Notes: a model not told the origin generated them from the sequence alone. Shown: positions 10,350-21,999, counted from the stretch's first letter. The stretch is DNA of 50,000 bases from Spirodela intermedia (GCA_902729315.2 LR746270.1:4287221-4337220), one strand, 5' to 3'. Numbers and translations: made by a program.

Positions 10350-10937
10350 TCGCAATCGTTTCAGACAATGATAAGATTAAACTAGAAGTGACTGCCTACG
10401 TTCAACATGTGAATAGATCCGATACTTGGTGGAAGCTTTTGGTCAAGGGGATAAAACCCTAAGCTAAGATAATACATTAGGAAATATTATTACGTACCTA
10501 TTGAATAGTGCCGCTATGTCTTGTATCACAATTCAACATTAATTCAACACCAATTCAACAACGTGACTCGTATCACAAGGCAGGAAATGTGCCTTGAAAA
10601 CCGGTTGCATTAGTGCAAACTTTAGCCAGGCAGTCCAATCTCACATACTTACCCAACCAATTGGTGAAGGATGTAATGATTATGCGAATTGGGCCATTCT
10701 CGTAGGTTATTATCATTTCGGGACAGGGCCTAAAATGGTTTTCAACTAGTAGTTAGCTATAGTGTTTACTCACCATTGGAGACCCTGTGGTGGTGGCATG
10801 CTGCCATGACTGTGTGATGGCACCGCAACAAATTACAGTATGCCGCACCACAGTTTACTAGAGTTCTCATTTTTTAGGATGTTCTGTTAGCGCATGAGCT
10901 TACCCTCTATCGACATCAACTCACATAAATGGGTTGT
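10350..10937. other. AT-rich upstream DNA of gene e
   Basis: It is shared with 34285-34860 in the inverted arm. It contains a short CAATTCAACA-like tandem motif near 10530-10560. No gene is seen. The inverted repeat ends at about 10935. Confidence 0.5.
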
Positions 10938-12179
10938 CTTTGCTCTAGTGAGCCTCTGTCGAGTTCATGCTGGCATAACTATTTTCTCCAACTCCTCTTG
11001 TACTTGGTACTTTGTGGCTTCCATCATCAATCAATAGATTAATCCCAGATTGCGTGAACTTTTAGAGTCCCATCAATCCTGAAGATGTACAAAATTTACG
11101 GATCTTGTAGGATTACTAAATAAAGTATAAAATTTACCACAGTGAGACATATTAGTCAATCGATAAAAGAAATCCTCGGATGCTTCAAAAAAATTAGGCT
11201 TCCTGTAGGGTTGCAAACAAGACAACGACGTCATTATTATACAATAATTTAGTTATTGGGCCCTCAAAAGTTGATAATTACTATGCTATGCAAATTACGC
11301 CTTAAAAGCTAATGGCCAACAAGATTCATAAGACTAAATGATGGAATCAATATGAAGGTTCATTCCCTTACATGGACCCACGAGGAGGAAGAAGAGGGAG
11401 GAGAAAAGCCCACGTCACCCATGCACCCCTTCTCCCCTAAAGAAGGAGTCTCTCCCTCCAAGAGACACCGCTTGACATCCTTCGGGAGGGGACGCCTCTA
11501 ACTACCTTCCTCTATTCCCTATAAATACTAAAACTCAAGAATTTAGAATTTAGAATCAAGAAGGTTCGTGTTATCCCTCTCACCTCTTGGATTAGGGGTT
11601 CTTTCTCCCTCATTCGCCCCTTGGACTGGGGGTTCCTCTGCTCCTTTCATCGCCTCTTGGATTAGGGGCTTCCTCTCTTCTTCTCGCCCTCTTGGATTAG
11701 GGAGACCTCTTTCTCTTCCTCTTCACGTCGTCCTCATCTGCCCCGTCATCGCCGTTCCCCTCCTTGACATCCGCCCCGTCGCCGCCACTCTCCTTCTCGC
11801 CAGCCACCCCGTCGTTGTCGTCCCGTCTCCTTGTCGGCCGTCCCATTACCGCCACCCCCCTTCTCGCCAGCCTCCTGTCTCCGTCGTCCCGCCTTCTCGC
11901 CGTCCGCCCCGTCGCCGTCGTCCGCCTCCTCGCCGTCCGCCTCGTTGCCGTCGTCACGCCTCCTCGCCGTCCGCCTGTCGCCGCCACTTCGGTTCCCCGC
12001 CGTCCTTCCCGTCGCCGCCACTTCTTCTCCTCGCCGTCGCAAACCCTCTCCTTTTCTCTCTCCTACTGTCGCCACGAAACCCCCTTTTTTTCCTCTCTCC
12101 CGCCGACGCCCCTCTCTCTCTCTCTCTCCCGCCGAAGCCCTCTTTCCTCTCTCTCCCGCGGTCGCCACGTACCCCCTCA

Positions 12180-12210
<31 letters not shown>

Positions 12211-13010
12211 CCGCCGACGCCCTCTCATTCCGCCCCTCTTCTCTCTCTCCACCTTTTCTTTTCTTTTCATTACTATTTTATTATTTCACTTCACTTTTGT
12301 ACCTCATTTTTAACCTCCGGTCCAAACAGCCCATTCACTTCAAACCACACCAGTCCACTCCTTGGTGTGAACCAGTCAGTCTGAACTTTGGAAAATCGCT
12401 GACAAAGCTTAAGTCACTCGAACCAATAAGAATCTTCAAGATATCAAAAATCTCCATTACAAAGGTGTGTTGATTTTTAAATTACTTGTGAAGTTGGTCA
12501 ATGTTTTTAAATCTTTGCTCTTAGAATTTGTGAGATTCATAGGATAGCCACCTGTGTGAAAGATTGATGGTCCTAACCCTGGTTCAGAAGCATTGTTTGA
12601 TTCTTTGAATTAAAGAACATAAAATTACAGGATCATCTGAATATTAAATCCTCAAAATTCTAATTTTAATCAACTTTAAAGATTAATGTGTAGCTCTTTT
12701 TAAGGAGATCTATTCTGACCCTTCGTCCTGCATCACTAAACCTACTAAAAAATAATTGTCTAACTTCCTCGTTGTCTAGTAAGTCATTATCACGTATATC
12801 CTCACATTTACCTAATTGAATACTATATAATGATTCAATTGAGACAATATTGGACAAATAAAAATATTAAATCTGCTGATTTTTTAATTATTACAATCAT
12901 TTCATGCTGGTCATATAGGACGATTAATATTTTCGATGATAAATGAGATTTTTCATCATCAGTGTGATTTCACTAGAACATGGCCGTCACAAGCAAAATC
13001 ATACTTTTAG
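10938..13010. repeat. Repeat unit C, copy 2, with internal insertion
   Basis: Nearly identical to 2590-3800 apart from a short deletion near 11033 and a 0.87-kb insertion at 11576-12441. It carries the same CTATAAATA motif at 11519-11527 and the same 63-codon minus-strand frame (12666-12857). Homology to the 17.5-17.9 kb copy continues to about 13180. Confidence 0.75.
11576..12441. mobile_element. Low-complexity GC/CT-rich insertion in repeat unit C
   Basis: Copy 1 of the unit is continuous at about 3250, which fixes the insertion limits. TATC is present at both borders (11572-11575 and 12442-12445), consistent with a short target-site duplication. The 5' part has about four degenerate units of roughly 35 bp built on CTCTTGGATTAGGGG. 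The middle is rich in GCCGTC/CGCC repeats. The 3' part has CTCTCCCGCCGACGCC repeats, then a (TC)n run at 12182-12211. A 301-codon frame spans it but is pure low-complexity Ser/Pro/Arg/Leu. The element class is unknown. Confidence 0.5.
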
Positions 13011-13199
13011 GTGTATCCAAATACCAACAACCTCAATGAAACTCGAGTCCAAACAGAAAAGGGACTGACGTAACTGGGATTTATGATTCCCCCACATATT
13101 GCATGCTGATGTTTTAGAGGAATAGTTCATTTTAAGATCTTCAAGCTCTTGCGAACCCCCAAGATTACATATATGTTGTTGGTAACCAAGCTCCTCACA

Positions 13200-13440
13200 A
13201 TTCGTAACCCCTGCTTATATTGACAGTTTTGATGATGACAAAGATTAGAATATCTCTCCTTATTTTTCACGTATCATGCATGCCTGTCTATAATTATTTC
13301 TAGACTTTGGAAACAAAAATTTCCAAAGCATTAAGACAATATGACTGACTCAAAAGCTCATTAGCACTGCTTATATTGACAGTTTTGATGATGACAAATA
13401 TTACAATTTTAATTTCTCCTTATTTTTTACGTATTAGCTC
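13200..13440. repeat. Short direct repeats
   Basis: TGCTTATATTGACAGTTTTG followed by ATGATGACAAA occurs near 13212 and again near 13370, about 158 bp apart. Both are followed by related CTCCTTATTTTT..ACGTAT sequence. This is a partial tandem duplication with no coding content. Confidence 0.6.
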
Positions 13441-14300
13441 ACCCATATTATATACTTTTGTGTTTATAATGGATTACATTATTCTAATTTGTAGCATAGT
13501 TTAACTCTCCCTGTGACAAAGTTTTCATCATCTGACTGGTTAATAATGTATCTACCACTCAACTTCTGAGGACCTTATTTATCCTTATCATTTAAATCAA
13601 TGCATGATTAATTGAGTTGCTTTCACATTTAAATTACTTTCTATTCTAAAGAAGTCTAAGATGGAGCACAAAATATATGATCTCGAAAGATGGCTGAGAT
13701 ATTAGTGGGGGAGGACAGTGCTGAGATATGACTCATATCTTATTTGGGTCTGACAAGGCCGACTGTTTCACGCTACATATCGATCTGAAGTCAAGAAGAT
13801 GAACCCCGAATATTAGTTTCCCCTTAGACAAAAGAGAGAGATATTGACATGAAGGGGAAAGGTCTTTTAAATAATACCTGTTCTTGGCGGACCTGTGTGT
13901 GTTAATCACTACCCTTTACCCTCGCTTCCCCAAGGTCTTTTCTCTCGGAGCAAGGTTTGGTTTCAGATTGTCTGGAGGAAGTCCATCCATGATATATATC
14001 GAAACATTCCAAATCATAATCTATTGTTAAAATTAACAATCTTGTTTGATACACATTTTACCAATGAATTTATGTAGCCTTCTATTTGTGTCTTTTATTA
14101 TAAATAATAATTTACATTAGACATCATAAAATATTATCAGTGAAAAGGTTTGAGTAAATTTCAGCATGGGCTGAAGAGTAAAATCGTGGGCAAAATCTTA
14201 CTTGAACACGAACTACACGATATGCACAGGGCTGGAACAAAATAGCCTTTTCTTCTTTTTCTCTACCTATACTCATAAAGTTACCAGTAAAATATCTTCA
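13380..14300. repeat. Repeat unit D, copy 1
   Basis: Related to about 20420-21200, 28770-29800 and, inverted and interrupted, 42450-45230. Landmarks include CTTCCCCAAGGT, TCTCGGAGCAAGGT, and an AAGAAGTCTAAGATG segment. No convincing protein is conserved across copies. The 13895-14077 frame is not kept in the others. Confidence 0.6.
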
Positions 14301-14699
14301 TTGACTGGTGAACCTATAACTGTCGTTACCAGTGTGTAGAGACCTCGCCCCGAATCACTAGTTTGTTTGAATCCCGAGTTGGCCTCTGGTGTAAATAATG
14401 GTTGTGTTTCAGGTTTCAGGCCAGATCATAGGATCCTTTAGACAGGCTCACTCATTCACATCTCAGCAGGAGGTTGTATGAAGGGTGAAAGGGCGCAGGG
14501 TCAGTGCCGCAAAGGAACAGGACATATGATCGATATCTATGGGAAATTACAAAATATATGACCATAGTACATTTTTTTACAATATCAGTAAAGAAAATGG
14601 CAACCTTCTCAATACAGCAAGCCTTTCTTATGAGGAAGGCCTGTGATAGATCTTCCAGCAAGGAAGTTGACTAGTCATTTGGCGGGCTTAGACTTACGA

Positions 14700-15280
14700 A
14701 AGCCCACTTAAACTTGAAAAATGTTACTCCCAAGAACCACGCAAAACAAAGTGTGGGTAAGGAAGAATAAATCAACCAACAACAAAGGCACCGACACACA
14801 AAAAAATAATGTGGTTCAGCGGTCAGCCTATAACGTCCACAGGCGACGACGGGAAAAACTTAGCTAAATGTTGAAGATGTTTACAAAAAAAATTCTCACC
14901 GTGAAACAAATGAATAAATTCTTACTATTGGCCCTCAAGGCTCTCACTAGAACCCAACTTGAGCTCTTCACGTTAGAATCTCTCCAAGAACTTTAAAAAT
15001 GCGTTAATAGGAAGGTGAGACGGGACCTCTATTTATAGACACCTCGGAGGACCTTGTATCTGTTAGGCGGCTGCTCTTGTTTCGGAAACGTGACCTTGAT
15101 TCAGTTCACTCGTTTGACCCTTTTCTTCGGCCAAATCCAAGTCACAGCTCACTTATTGGCCGTTTCAGTTCGTGAGAATCGGTCCACAAATGAGCAGTTT
15201 CAAGGGCTATTTTACCTTCATATTTTTCTATCATTCTATAGTATCAATGGAGCGCATCTTTGTCACTTCCCCGAAGATGA
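14700..15280 (-). mobile_element. LTR-retrotransposon-like fragment
   Basis: It contains GTGGTTCAGCGGTCAGCCTA followed by ACGTCCACAGGCGACG, a motif pair I associate with plant LTRs, and a minus-strand CTATAAATAGAGG promoter-like site near 15030. It ends where the truncated exon 2 of pseudogene a' begins. No intact ends were found, so the class is uncertain. Confidence 0.3.
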
Positions 15281-15339
15281 TCTATCCTCCTGCGGACGAA
15301 GCCCACCGATTGTGTATGATATTCCTCCCACCCACCCCC

Positions 15340-15756
15340 ATCCAGGTACAGCATCAGGGCTTGGAGTAGCGGGCACGCCGAAAGATACAGTATCAGCACC
15401 TACGTCCACAGGAAAAATTAGTACGATGTCATTGAGTTTCGCGATTGTGTTTGGCCTTGAGACCCATCATTAGAGAGGCAGAGACGAACATTATAAGCCA
15501 TTAAATTTTATTAGACGGCAGTGAACATTATTCTAGCCAATAGATTAGTCGGCAAGAAGAAAGGAAGACCCGCATAATTTACGCACATATTTTATTTGGT
15601 TCGACTACTGAAAAACTATTCTAATATGCCAGAGTTCTAGTCGCATGAAGTTACGCTCGAGTAGTCCCCAACGGATGCAGTGGAGTACGTGGTAATATGC
15701 AGCGAGAGGAACATTAGGAGCAGAAAGATGACAGTGAACATTTGGACGCGCGCCAT
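15340..15756 (-). pseudogene. Defensin pseudogene a'
   Basis: Exon 1 (15689-15756) encodes a good signal peptide start (MARVQMFTVIFLLLMF). It lacks two bases before its GT donor, giving 68 nt and the wrong splice phase. Exon 2 is reduced to a remnant (about 15340-15399): the acceptor and first few bases are joined directly to the Cys-x-Cys/KPC end, with most of the mature domain deleted and cysteines mutated. A (TG)n/(GA)n microsatellite (15786-15829) lies in the leader, and the conserved upstream block is at 16134. It is paralogous to the pseudogene at 1-560. Confidence 0.7.
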
Positions 15757-15785
15757 GAGCAAAGCAAGTTTGAGAAAGGCGAAGA

Positions 15786-15829
15786 TGTGTCTGTGTGTGT
15801 GTGTGTGCGAGAGAGAGAGAGAGAGAGAT
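15786..15829. repeat. (TG)n(GA)n compound microsatellite
   Basis: A TG run passes directly into a GA run in the leader of pseudogene a'. The TG part is absent in the related leaders. Confidence 0.85.
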
Positions 15830-16029
15830 GAGATGAAGAGTGAAGCCGCGCTGGATTCCTGTTACATAGACAGGAATAGCCGTAGTACCCGTTTTCATGT
15901 TTCTACCTTGTGAACGTTAATACAAGTTCAGACAAGACGAGGACGACATATCCGTCTCAAAATTATTGACGATAATAGTCGTAGATGAACGATCAGTGTG
16001 CCGGGACATACCGATGACAGCTGTTTCCC

Positions 16030-16850
16030 AAATGTCCCCTTCTGCCATCGAATAAAAACTTATCCGGTAAACGAGCAGCAAGAGTAACAGTGAAGTAACA
16101 AGGTGGCTGGGGGTGTACGAGCGACATCCCACTGTCAGATTTTGACCGCTAATGTTGGGCTAGGTGGACAGTCGAACCTAAGTGACATCACCTAACAGTG
16201 AGCTCGCTTCATCTCTATCCACCTCTCTGTCTCACTCTCTGTGTTTTTTTCTTCGTCTTCTTCTTTCTTGTTTGTATCTTGGAAAGTCATTTATCACACG
16301 AGATCAAAATATCTTGTTTTTCTTTCTTAGCGCCACGTAGACTCAGTCACGTGAGAACTGTGCACATTCAAGTTTCATTAATAGTTCTCTGACTTCTCAA
16401 CTTGTGACTGTAGTTATTGTCCACGGACCTGACCCTCAATTCTCCATTCGTTCTAAGGGCGGAGTTGTATCAGGTGTAAATAATGAGTGCATATAAGGCT
16501 TCAGGACGGATACTAAAAGGCCTGGACTGAGCTCAGCTACCCACAGCCCCATCACGATTCTTCGGAAAACTCCGACAGAGCGAAAACACTCGTCAGAGAG
16601 CAAGAAGGTATAGGGGACAATATCAAGAACCTTAATCCGGTAAATGACGAAGCGGTTCTTGACAGAGATGAGATTTATCAAATCGCCCGATCAAAGCGAA
16701 CTGCTATTTTCTGTACATCTAATAACAATATATTAACTATGCGAAATTCCCAAAGATATATGAGTAATTTGGCAACTCTAATGCAAGATTACTTTATAAA
16801 ATCTTAAAGCTGTGTCAGAACGTCTTTCTGTTTTGTACAAGGCAGGTTCT
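16030..16850. other. Upstream flank of pseudogene a'
   Basis: Collinear with 1620-2400, with the conserved blocks at 16134, 16354 and about 16468. No gene is seen. Confidence 0.5.
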
Positions 16851-17930
16851 AATATGGAAATCGTGAACAGCTGTTCTGGTAGTTGGCGGTTGTCCGTTTT
16901 TCTTCAAGGTGGCATAGCTTGTGGCAAATAGCTGCATTATCAGCAGGACAGTTGCCTACTAGATTAGAGTGGATGGCGGAGGAGATGATACTGAATAAGG
17001 GGCACGGAATGTGAAGAAAATGGAAGCAGTGGAGACAGAAGATGCAGCGAGGTTGAAGGCTGTGGCAGTCTCTGCTCTGGGGATAACTAGTTTCTCTAGC
17101 TCCTCTTGTACTTACTTCGTGGCTTCCATCATCAATTAACATGTTCTGGACGACTTTAACAGTATAAATAGCTTGTGAACATTCAGAGTGCCGTTAAAGG
17201 TCAACATGCGTAAAATTTACACATCTTGTAGGATTACAAAAAAACTTTAGAATTGACGATCGTGGGATATATGTTAGTCAATGGATAAAAGAACTCCTCA
17301 GACGCTTCGCAAAAGTTGGGCTCCTTGTAGGGTTACAAACAGGACAGCGCCGTCATTCTTATACACCAGTTATTTAGTATTAGCCACTCAGGTTCTTTTG
17401 TACCTTCAAAGGTTGATAATTACTATGCTATGCAAATTGGGACTTGAAAGCAAATAGTCAACAAGACTCACAAGACTAAGCCCAGTTCAAAAGCATCGTC
17501 TAACTTACTCATTTTCTGAAAAAATCATTATCAAATATATCCTCATATTTACCTAAATGAATAAGTTATTTGGATTCAATTGAGACAATATTGAACAAAT
17601 AAAAATATTAAAGCAGCTCATTTTGTAATTATTACAATCGTTTCATGGTGGTCATATAGCATGATTATTCATTTTGAATGATAAATGATATTTTCGTCAT
17701 CAATGTGATTCCAATAGAATATGGCTTCGTCATAAGCAAAATCATTCCTATAGGTGTATTCGAATAGAAACTACCTCAAACATCGAGTCTATTTATCGAG
17801 TCCAGCCCAAACTGGGACTGATCTAAATGGGATTTATGATGCCCCCACGATTCTATTTATTGCACCCTCATTTGTTTAGAGGCATAGATCATTTTAAGAT
17901 CTTAAAGGTCCCGGCAACCCCCAAGCGTCG
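16850..17930. repeat. Repeat unit C, diverged copy 3
   Basis: Diverged from copies at 2.6 and 10.9 kb; it continues to 17.93 kb, where the gene b unit starts. On the minus strand a 97-codon frame (16849-17142) contains a cysteine motif, C-x7-C-x3-C (CPADNAAICHKLC). This resembles the central part of a defensin-like peptide, but the start and the remaining motif are not convincing. The inverted copy at 29930-31070 has a related CPGDNAAICHKLC. Confidence 0.45.
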
Positions 17931-18412
17931 GGCGTATCCAGCCCGTTGGCCTGGGCCAGGCAGGACTTGGAGCTTGTTCTGCCCCTTCACATCCTTACCT
18001 GTTTTTGTCCGGGTAAATGAAATCGCCGGCTAACATTATTTTCAAGCTTAACTTTTACTTTAATTTTAAACCATAGTCCAACAACGTTGTATCCCCTTGA
18101 GGATAAAGCCCACTGCTTCTACACGATTTCATGTATCAAGATAGGAGACGCTTTGACGAACGACAGAGATTTTGAAGCAAAGAAACTTATTCCACAGACT
18201 CAAGACTCGACCGACGACCTGTCACCGACAAAGGAGACTATAGAGGAGGAAGATGACGCATACAACACGAGGTTGTTTATTACAACAACACGCTTATTTA
18301 GTTCTCGAGGACGTTACAGACGGAACCACTGAGCTCCCCTCCTCACCAGACAACGAGCAAGCCATACCGGGAACAGAGCTGAGGGGGGCTGCCAGTCAGT
18401 CCAGGTCGCTGA

Positions 18413-18921
18413 CTATGGGCATCGCTTGTAACAGATGCATCGACGGGGAAAAATGCCCCGGCAATCTCCACGAAGGTAACCCAACCTTTTGCACCTCTGT
18501 GAGCATGACGTATCGAATATACAGAACCCTATGTCCGAGCCGCAGAGGTTCTTAGCCGCTTCCACAGTCTGCGATAACTCTCGAGCAGAACCTACGTCAA
18601 CGTAAAAAAATAGTGTCATGGAATCATACGAACTTTTATGAAACCCATCGGCACAGATAGCGATGTTACGAACATTATGCTTTAGTTGAGGATCATTAAT
18701 TACTTGTTAAATGATCAATTCACAACAAGGAAGAACCGTGTACGCACAGATTTAGTTTAGTTCAACTACAAAAGATTATTCTAATATGCTAAAATCCTAG
18801 ATGGATGAAATTACTCCCGAGTGATCCCCAATGGATGGAATAGAGGATTACTTGTGGTACTGAGCAGCGAGATGACCATAACGAGCAGGAAGACGACGGG
18901 GAACACTTGGACACGAGCCAT
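18413..18921 (-). CDS. Plant defensin b' (duplicate of b)
   Basis: Exon 1 is 18852-18921, the intron 18592-18851, and exon 2 18413-18591, giving the same 82-residue protein as gene b. All splice sites, the shortened first cysteine loop (C-x6-C) and the basic mature domain are the same. TATATAA at 19014-19020 and the upstream block at 19270 are kept. I saw no base difference between the two copies inside the exons. Two complete identical copies suggest either very recent duplication or conversion that keeps them alike, raising gene dosage. Function as a secreted antimicrobial peptide is inferred from the family. Confidence 0.86.
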
Positions 18922-19013
18922 GCGCAAAGCAAGCTTGAGAAAGCCGATGATGATGGAGAGAGAGAGGGAGAGAGAGAGATGGGATGAAGAGAGGGGACAC
19001 GCTGGGGCACCTA

Positions 19014-19020
19014 TTATATA
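19014..19020 (-). promoter_or_regulatory. TATA box of gene b'
   Basis: Same TATATAA and spacing as gene b. Confidence 0.55.
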
Positions 19021-20057
19021 GACTGAATAACAGATGTATGACACTTCAACATGCGCCGTTTGATCATCTTGAGGACGCCTTATTGATGGTTTTAAGGAAA
19101 ATGTGACTTAATCTACGTCGGGATTAACGTTGATAGAAGCCCTAGGGTAATGGTCAATTCGCCCGGACGCACCACGCCGGCACTGCGGTCATCGACGTTA
19201 GTCTAGCCAATGGGCAGCTAGAGTGCTAGTGAACAATAGAATCCAATGCAGGGATAAGGCCAGCCCGTATTGACATTTTGATTAGACTCATTTAGGGCTA
19301 TGTGGATAGATAAGTACTCAAAATTGAGGATGAATTTACCGTTCCCCTACACCTCAGTCCATCTGTATTTTCTATTGTCTCCTCCCCGACTTCTGCATCT
19401 GTATTTTTATTCTTCGTGGCATCTAAAGTCAATGACAGTGAAAGGAAGATTGTGCAGACTCGAGATTCTAAAATACTATTGTGACTAGTCAAATTTTGAA
19501 TGAGGATATCTCTACTAGGATGAACTAAATTCCTAAATTTGCCATTTTTTTTTGCGCTGACGTATGGTTCGGCGTGAATACATGGGGCTCTGGGCAGATC
19601 CTCCTAAGCCTGGGTCGGCCTAGCCCGGCACATCCTCAGCAGGAGCCGCTTTGGTAGGAAAGAGGGGCTTGATCGTCACTCGGGAGGGACAAGGAACATC
19701 AGGTAAGGGGCCCATATCGGGCAACAGTTAGATCCGGATATGGATCTGATTGGGCATATCGACCAATCCCAGAGAAATTGTAATTGAGGGAAAAATAATA
19801 ATAAAAAGGATATAAGCGAAACGATCGATCCCAAAACAGAAATTTTTCGTCTTCTTGACACGAGGACCAGTTGCTAATGACTGGATTAGCAGTGATTCAG
19901 TGCGGATGGTTATGACAGAGATGTGGCAGATAGAAATAAATCGGAGGAATTGAACCTTAACACGGAGATATGGGATGAGCTGGCAATGTATGATGTTAGG
20001 AAACAATATGCTATGAGGGAGTGCACTGGGGGCCAACTAGGAGGCTTCTGTTTGGCA

Positions 20058-20084
20058 GAGGAGGGATAGTAACAATCCCTCCTC
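20058..20084. repeat. Small perfect hairpin
   Basis: GAGGAGGGAT and ATCCCTCCTC form a 10-bp stem with a 7-nt loop. The same hairpin is kept at about 45580-45606 in the other arm. A miniature-element origin or chance are both possible. Confidence 0.5.
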
Positions 20085-20419
20085 GTAAATTAAGCCTACT
20101 ATTGTCTCAAAAAGAAGAATATCTGTCTATATGGATATGTATTAATTGACATTGTGCCTACGTAACAGTACTATAGGTCTTAATCATGTAATCCCAACCT
20201 GACTTACATGTCACATTTAGATGAATGATTTTTTGAGAACGTTAGAAGAAGCTCAAATTGTTGGAGTTGTTGGGAATGATCTATCAGTTCCTAATGGGCT
20301 CCAAGGGACTTTTTAGTGTGTACGTGGTTCCAAATCCATGGCAGTTAATAATGGGCCAAGGGGCAGTGCCCCCTATGCGGAGGTCTCAAGGGAGCCAATG
20401 GCCGCGGAGAAAAAATTGG

Positions 20420-21200
20420 TTCTCCATGTGACTAAAAGTTTTGATCATCAGAATTGTTATTAATGTATCTACTACTCAAATTCTGAGCACCTTATTTATC
20501 CTTATAACTTAGAATTAATGCGTGATTAATTGAGTGGCTTTCACAGCTAAATTACTTGTTACTCTAAAGAAGTCTAAGATGAAGCACAAAATATTTAATC
20601 TTGAAATATGGCTGAGATATTAGTGAGGCAGGACATTGTTGAGATATGGTCATACCGTATGCCGATTGGGCCATACACCAGTCCAATAAGAGTGAGAATC
20701 TCCGAAATCTCAATTCTTTTAGATTATGTCGGAGGGCATTTTTGTAAATTCTTGCGGGTTGTACACATTACCGTTGAATCCATAACTATGGCTTCACTTT
20801 TGTCCCGTTTGTGTTTACTCTTGGCGACTCTGCCCCTCTTTCACGCCACAGAAGTCCCGAAGATGTACCCCTAATATCAGTTTTCTCTCCATGCCAATAT
20901 CTATCTCTCGGTTGTCTCTATTGATCAGTATCCTTGACCCTCACTTCCCCAAGGTTCTTTTCTCTCGGAGCAAGGTCTGCTTTCATATTGTTTGGGGAAG
21001 GCGCAGCCACGATATAATATTGAAACAGTCCACGGAATCATAATCAATTGTTAAAATTATCAAATCCTATTTCATACGAAGTTTCTGATACACATTTACC
21101 CATACATTTAGGTAGACTTCTATTTGTGTCCTTTATGATAAGTCGTATTTAATATTCGACATCACAAAATATTTTAGGCGTAAATTTCAGCATATATTCG
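20420..21200. repeat. Repeat unit D, copy 2
   Basis: Related to the unit at 13.4-14.3 kb and 28.8-29.8 kb. This copy alone contains the short signal-peptide-like frame at 20788-20874. Confidence 0.6.
20788..20874 (+). CDS. Short secreted-peptide-like frame
   Basis: A 28-residue frame has a good signal-peptide shape: MASLLSRLCLLLATLPLFHA, then TEVPKMYP and a TAA. I do not recognise it. It could be a first exon that uses a donor I cannot place, or a chance frame. The corresponding site in the 29.3-kb copy lacks the ATG and the frame, and the inverted copy near 42.8 kb is also degraded, which argues against a conserved gene. Confidence 0.2.
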   Translation: MASLLSRLCLLLATLPLFHATEVPKMYP

Positions 21201-21859
21201 AATTATCTCAGGATTTTCAGTGAGCAACATCTATCAATCTTATTAAAGAGACTGCATGAGATTCTGATGATCATCTGCAAATCACATCGTGGATTCAAAA
21301 CATAGGCTAAGTGACACGTTGAAATAAAAGTTATCTCAAGATTATAAGATGAATCCTCTAAAATATTTGGTCACTAGGTCATGGCGTGAACCTCCCTAAC
21401 CTCCCTTCCTGGAGTTTTCCTGATTGTTTATGTATAGCGAAGTTTGATGAGAACTATGTTGACTTCTCAACAATTAATAGAGGTTAATGGTATTTGTGGA
21501 TGTGAGCTAAATTTGCTGCATTTCATATGCCTGGAGGAAGGTCCTGGCCCAAGAAAAGAGACTGTGGTAGAGTTCCGTTCAAGCACCCCCCCATTGATTG
21601 AAATTTTGAGTAACCATTGATTGGAATTGTGTCTCATTTGAGACTTTATTCTTAACCGTAGGAGGTTTGGATATTTGAAGCCCCCCGCTATCATGAGTGA
21701 CAACGTCGACAAGAGGTTGTGACTCTGGACGATCTGTCCTCTTGGGGGTGAAGCCTGTCGATCTCAAACAGGTCAAAAATATTACAAGATGGAGTCACAA
21801 ACTCAACCCCGTAACATCTCGTGGGACGTCGCACAGAAAGCCACGTGTCGTCACCACGG

Positions 21860-21985
21860 GTTCCAATGGGCCAGCAGGGATCCACAGCTATTCTTCTGGG
21901 CCTGGCTTGATGTAGTAGCAGTGACAACAAATGAATCATGATCATTCTCCCCTGTCGAAGCCATTCATCACGAGGATTCCTGAAC
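21860..21985 (-). pseudogene. Defensin exon 2 relic
   Basis: The minus strand keeps an eroded end of exon 2: TACTACATCAAGCC corresponds to the Cys-x-Cys/KP end of the family, with the last two cysteines mutated, preceded by a frame-broken middle part. It is related to the relic at 33334-33450. No exon 1 was found nearby. Confidence 0.45.
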
Positions 21986-21999
21986 ATTGAGCACGATTA

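Larger units (their letters stand above)
5584..10935. repeat. Long inverted repeat, left arm (proximal part)
   Basis: This 5.35-kb segment matches the reverse complement of about 34285-39625 along its length; paired coordinates sum to roughly 45200 throughout. Shared landmarks are the c-type exon 1, the start-less d exon 1, the e gene and the segment ending near GCGCATGAGC. Divergence is low but clearly visible. The microsatellite at 7.6 kb is shorter in the right arm. Confidence 0.88.
17938..19694. repeat. Gene b duplication unit, copy 2
   Basis: Near-identical direct repeat of 3800-5555. Here the unit runs on into repeat unit D (19.7 kb) rather than into c-type sequence. The last part is also found, inverted, at about 45960-46000. 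This is probably the ancestral arrangement. Confidence 0.85.

Noticed and set aside
11568-12473. 301-codon plus-strand open frame
   Set aside because: Entirely low-complexity Ser/Pro/Arg/Leu from tandem GC/CT repeats; overlapping frames on both strands are equally open, so base composition explains it.
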